64,000 nucleotides of DNA from Liolophura sinensis (Eukaryota; Mollusca; Polyplacophora; Chitonida; Chitonidae): NCBI RefSeq assembly GCF_032854445.1, contig NC_088295.1:12697385-12761384 (forward strand). The letters run 5' to 3'. The notes below the pieces were generated by a model. The model had not been told where the DNA came from, made no database searches, and saw nothing but the letters and a program-made list of their open reading frames with translations. Position 1 is the stretch's first letter, and the number at the start of each line of letters is the position of its first letter. Below, piece after piece: positions 60,916-64,000 of the stretch. Both the position numbers and the translations under genes were made by a program.

Positions 60916-61500
60916 CTGTAAAAGAAGGAAAAAATCTAGCAAATTGTCAAAGCACAAAATGGTAATTAAATTTTTCAAGAATAACGATGTCTGCTAAGCA
61001 CCTCTCCTGTGTTGGTAAGAGGGAAGAAAGGAACGATGGTGTGCCCACTTTACCTTAGCTATAAAACAAACTTCAATTAGAATATCTCGAGGTTAATACT
61101 AACCTATAACATGCATTGAACAAATAATAAGAAATATTTGTTACTTCTATCTTAAGGCAGTTTCTCTGACTTGAGTACTTCTGGGAACTGTATGGAAGAG
61201 TTCGCCACGTACATCAATATAGAACCTAAAATCACGTGATCGCAATTTTACAAAGCCCTTTTGGCATGATACCTGAATTTGAAGGTCAATAAATCAAACA
61301 CCCTGTAAAAACTCATTGCCCATTTCGACTTTTGTACCATTTTGCCAAATAATAACAATTCACAATAAAGATAATAAATGTGACTTCTATCAGTCTTAGA
61401 GCTCCATTACCTTTTCTTCTCAAATAAGCACGCTAAAAGACGTCACAGCTTTATCGCCTTAATCACGACGACATGTAATTAGTCCTAGGACTTGAGATTT

Positions 61501-61530
61501 GCCAATCAAAGAAACCTTTCTTTGATTGGC
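61501..61530. repeat. 30-bp perfect palindrome with 2-base centre
   Basis: GCCAATCAAAGAAA, CC, TTTCTTTGATTGGC. Each arm carries a CCAAT box and a CTTTGAT/ATCAAAG (TCF/LEF-type) word. It lies deep in a PKG intron. Confidence 0.9.
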
Positions 61531-62625
61531 AGGCCGCAAGTAAACTCAGAGGTATTACAGCACATTATCAAACATGAGGTAACCATTTTCTAGAAGCCCA
61601 GAGTGCCAGAAGCAAGCACTGACAGCATATAGTTTCACTTACGCCTTGAAGAACTTGATTTATACGACTATAAGCATTTCTTTGGTCCCGACTCCGCTGT
61701 TACAATACTTCGTGTATCAGGGGTTTATTGTAAAGCGCGTCACAAACCATGAACATAAATCCCTATCTGTTCATGAAGAGATCGTACAGTTCTGAAGCAG
61801 CTTCATCCTTAATTGGTTGAGAGCATTTAGAGCACACTTGTGGTCAGAACCTTCAGTTGAAGGTTGGCGATGCAGCCAAAGTCACAAGTTTGGATGTACT
61901 CCCGATAGACAGAATCAGCATGCTCAGGATGCGTTTACAAACCTACATCTGGTTTACCCTTGAGATAGGGCCAAACGTCGGTCTGCCGGGGCTTCTTACT
62001 GCATTTCCGTTTTTATATTGATTCAAGAGAAAAGTGAGATTGAATACAAGAGGGCCATTTGTGGAGGCGGCACCAAATGGTTTTGACAGGCTGGCTAAAA
62101 AGGCGGACTCCATCTTTGCCAGTTACTGAGGCTGTAAATATAAATGTCTTCCCTATAAATTTCGTCTGAACGTATTTACCAGCGTGGCCAACTACATTGC
62201 CGTGATCAGGCTTTTGCGTGTCAGACGTCTGTGTTACACGAGTTTTTCTCCTGTTATTTCTAAACGACGGTGCACTGTCTTTCATGAAGAAAGCGTTCAT
62301 GATGTCAAATTAAACAGATCAGTAATCCATAATACATGGTTACAGGGAGTGTTTACACGAGCGATAGTTCATTACATTATTCCCACCTTAGAATATTTGG
62401 CGAGGAAAGTAGTAAATGCTACATCTGGGCACAACAACGGTTCTTTTCTCGTTGTACTTATGACAGGCGGCTGATTGTCGGACTCTTATTAATATAATGG
62501 AGGTGGCAGAGATCAATAGACCCGTCTTCTCAGATCACTGGGGTCAAATTGCGGATCACACGGGAGAAGTGCTTAAACAGGGCAAGTGTTGGTCATCAGC
62601 CATTGTTGCTTGTTAATGTATTGCC

Positions 62626-62728
62626 ACATACTGTGGTCGTATATCCACCATACGCCGTGGTCTTATCTCCACCATACGCCGTGGTCATATCTCCACTACA
62701 GGCCGTGGTCATATCTCCACCATAAACA
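62626..62728 (+). repeat. 24-bp minisatellite, four copies
   Basis: The unit CGCCGTGGTCATATCTCCAC plus CATA is repeated about four times with minor changes. Being a multiple of three, it makes a short open frame (WSYLHHTP repeats), which is a by-product. Confidence 0.9.
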
Positions 62729-64000
62729 CGCTGGTGAATGGTCTAAATTTGTGGACAATGGTGACGGGCAACAGAAGCAACCTTGTGATCAAATGTTTAC
62801 CGCACCACAACATGTCTGCAAAGCAAAATGGCTATTGTCGGGCTTCTCAAAATGAAAAAAATACTGAAAAAATCTTTCATACAAACTTGTACGTATAGCA
62901 AACAGAAGCTATAGGCTATAGATCACTGACATCTTTTGTGATAAAATCTGTTGTAGTCATTCGTCTTAATTCCACGATTGTATATGTACAATCATATACG
63001 TTACAAGCCTTTTTAGAACTTTACCGGTAAAAGTGCAGGTATAGCTTTTGGTTTTGCCCTTATTCAGATACGCAACCGTGGCTAGAACCGCCTCTTAGCG
63101 ACTTGAACGGATGCTATGAATCTTTACCCAAAACCCCTTAAAACACGTTACATGATTCATGAATTCTTCATAAAGCGTGCATCTTTATCTCGTCTGCAAG
63201 AATTTAGAAATTGTCTGAGCTCGGTTCACAAAAAAGTAAACAAAATCTCTGCGTTCTAATTTTATAAATAATTGACATCACATATAAGGTTTAAATGCCG
63301 TAGCCATTCAAAACTCTTGAAGATAAGTTGATTTCTGTTCGCTTTAGAAACTTATGCAAAGCCTGTAAGATTCTGAATCTTGATATGATGCATTGTGCGA
63401 TTACCATATCAGCTAAAATGATTTCAGGAAGTTGGCCGCCGTTGTCAAACTAATATTAGATGATAATGCTTACATAAATCTTCGTAAGTTACATGTCGCT
63501 ATCATTAATACAGACAAAACACCCTTAATTCACCATGTACTTTCCGGAAATGTGCCAGGAAAATGACGCAACGTGTTATCGAATTTTCATTAAGCTATTA
63601 ACATATCACACAAGGTTCAACGGCTATCTGGCTCAACGCCAAAATAATTATCATATAGCAGATTATGAAGTTCTCAGAAATGAAAGATTACTTTTGATGT
63701 TATATTTGAGTTTCTTAGAAGCAGCTGTCGCCAACCACTTCTCCTCAGTGGTGAACTCTCTTGTGTTAGCCAATGCTTGCTAAATTTAAGCCAACAAGTC
63801 TTCATTTTTGTTTATCTCAAAAAGCTGTCTCACTCACAAGCTTTATTTCAGGCACGAAAATATGATATAAAAACTTGTTTGACGTATGTCTATTTTGATA
63901 AGCATTGCCTGAATTTCTGTTTAACCAGGCAGCCTTCACAATGCTACAGCTCGGTTACCCATTCTCTGACGTTCAGGCTACAAAAGACAGCATTCACAGC

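Larger units (their letters stand above)
60916..64000. other. PKG intron extending off the right edge
   Basis: No further PKG exon was recognised here (looked for the first cyclic-nucleotide domain, FGELAILYN-like). It contains a 30-bp palindrome (61501-61530) and a 24-bp minisatellite (62626-62728). A minus-strand stretch starting ATG at 62300 (MNAFFMKDSAPSFRNN) runs to a possible donor at about 62181, but its phase does not join the exon at 60915. Confidence 0.5.

Noticed and set aside
62013-62300. Minus-strand open frame MNAFFMKDSAPSFRNN as an alternative PKG first exon
   Set aside because: A donor-like GGTAAAT follows at about 62180, but the phase (1) does not fit the exon starting at 60915 (needs 2). 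No family match.

Overview
The window is nuclear DNA from an animal. Its genes have many introns with GT-AG junctions, the spacers are AT-rich, and tRNA-headed SINEs, a MITE and minisatellites are scattered through it. The repeats (notably a SINE whose 3' end reads TGAGTACGGCGTAAAACACC followed by AAATA repeats, and a second repeat ending in CACTC repeats) and the protein sequences suggest a marine lophotrochozoan, most likely a mollusc. The species cannot be named from sequence alone. All gene models were built by hand from splice sites, reading phase and remembered protein families; no search was run.

Layout, left to right. (1) 1-7578, minus: the 5' half of NUBP1, a cytosolic Fe-S cluster assembly ATPase, with exons 1-3; the rest lies off the left edge. 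Its first intron holds a 639-bp tandem duplication and a large inverted repeat. (2) 11028-29429, plus: three tandem tektin-3 genes with the same six-exon structure. Copy 1 carries a one-base frameshift in exon 1. Copies 2 and 3 are almost identical over about 2.4 kb but diverged outside it, which points to gene conversion. A probable solo LTR lies between copies 1 and 2. (3) 30971-36190, minus: a complete six-exon gene for a membrane di-iron enzyme of the fatty-acid hydroxylase/sterol desaturase superfamily (351 aa). (4) 39043-45190, plus: a complete seven-exon TMA16 gene (192 aa); its first coding exon supplies only the start codon, and intron 5 holds a 1.2-kb minisatellite with a SINE inside it. 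(5) 48884 to beyond 60915, minus: 13 exons of a cGMP-dependent protein kinase, covering the second cyclic-nucleotide-binding domain, the whole kinase domain and the C-terminus; the 5' exons lie off the right edge.

The genes do not form an operon-like unit. Tektin-3 is an axonemal microtubule inner protein, NUBP1 and TMA16 are housekeeping genes, and PKG is a signalling kinase. I found no clear evidence of a previously undescribed biological system. The most interesting signals are the patchwork conversion in the tektin array, the frameshifted tektin copy, the fold-back and tandem structures in NUBP1 intron 1, a 568-bp TTAA-flanked MITE present twice, and two otherwise unrelated repeats that share a 3' tail.
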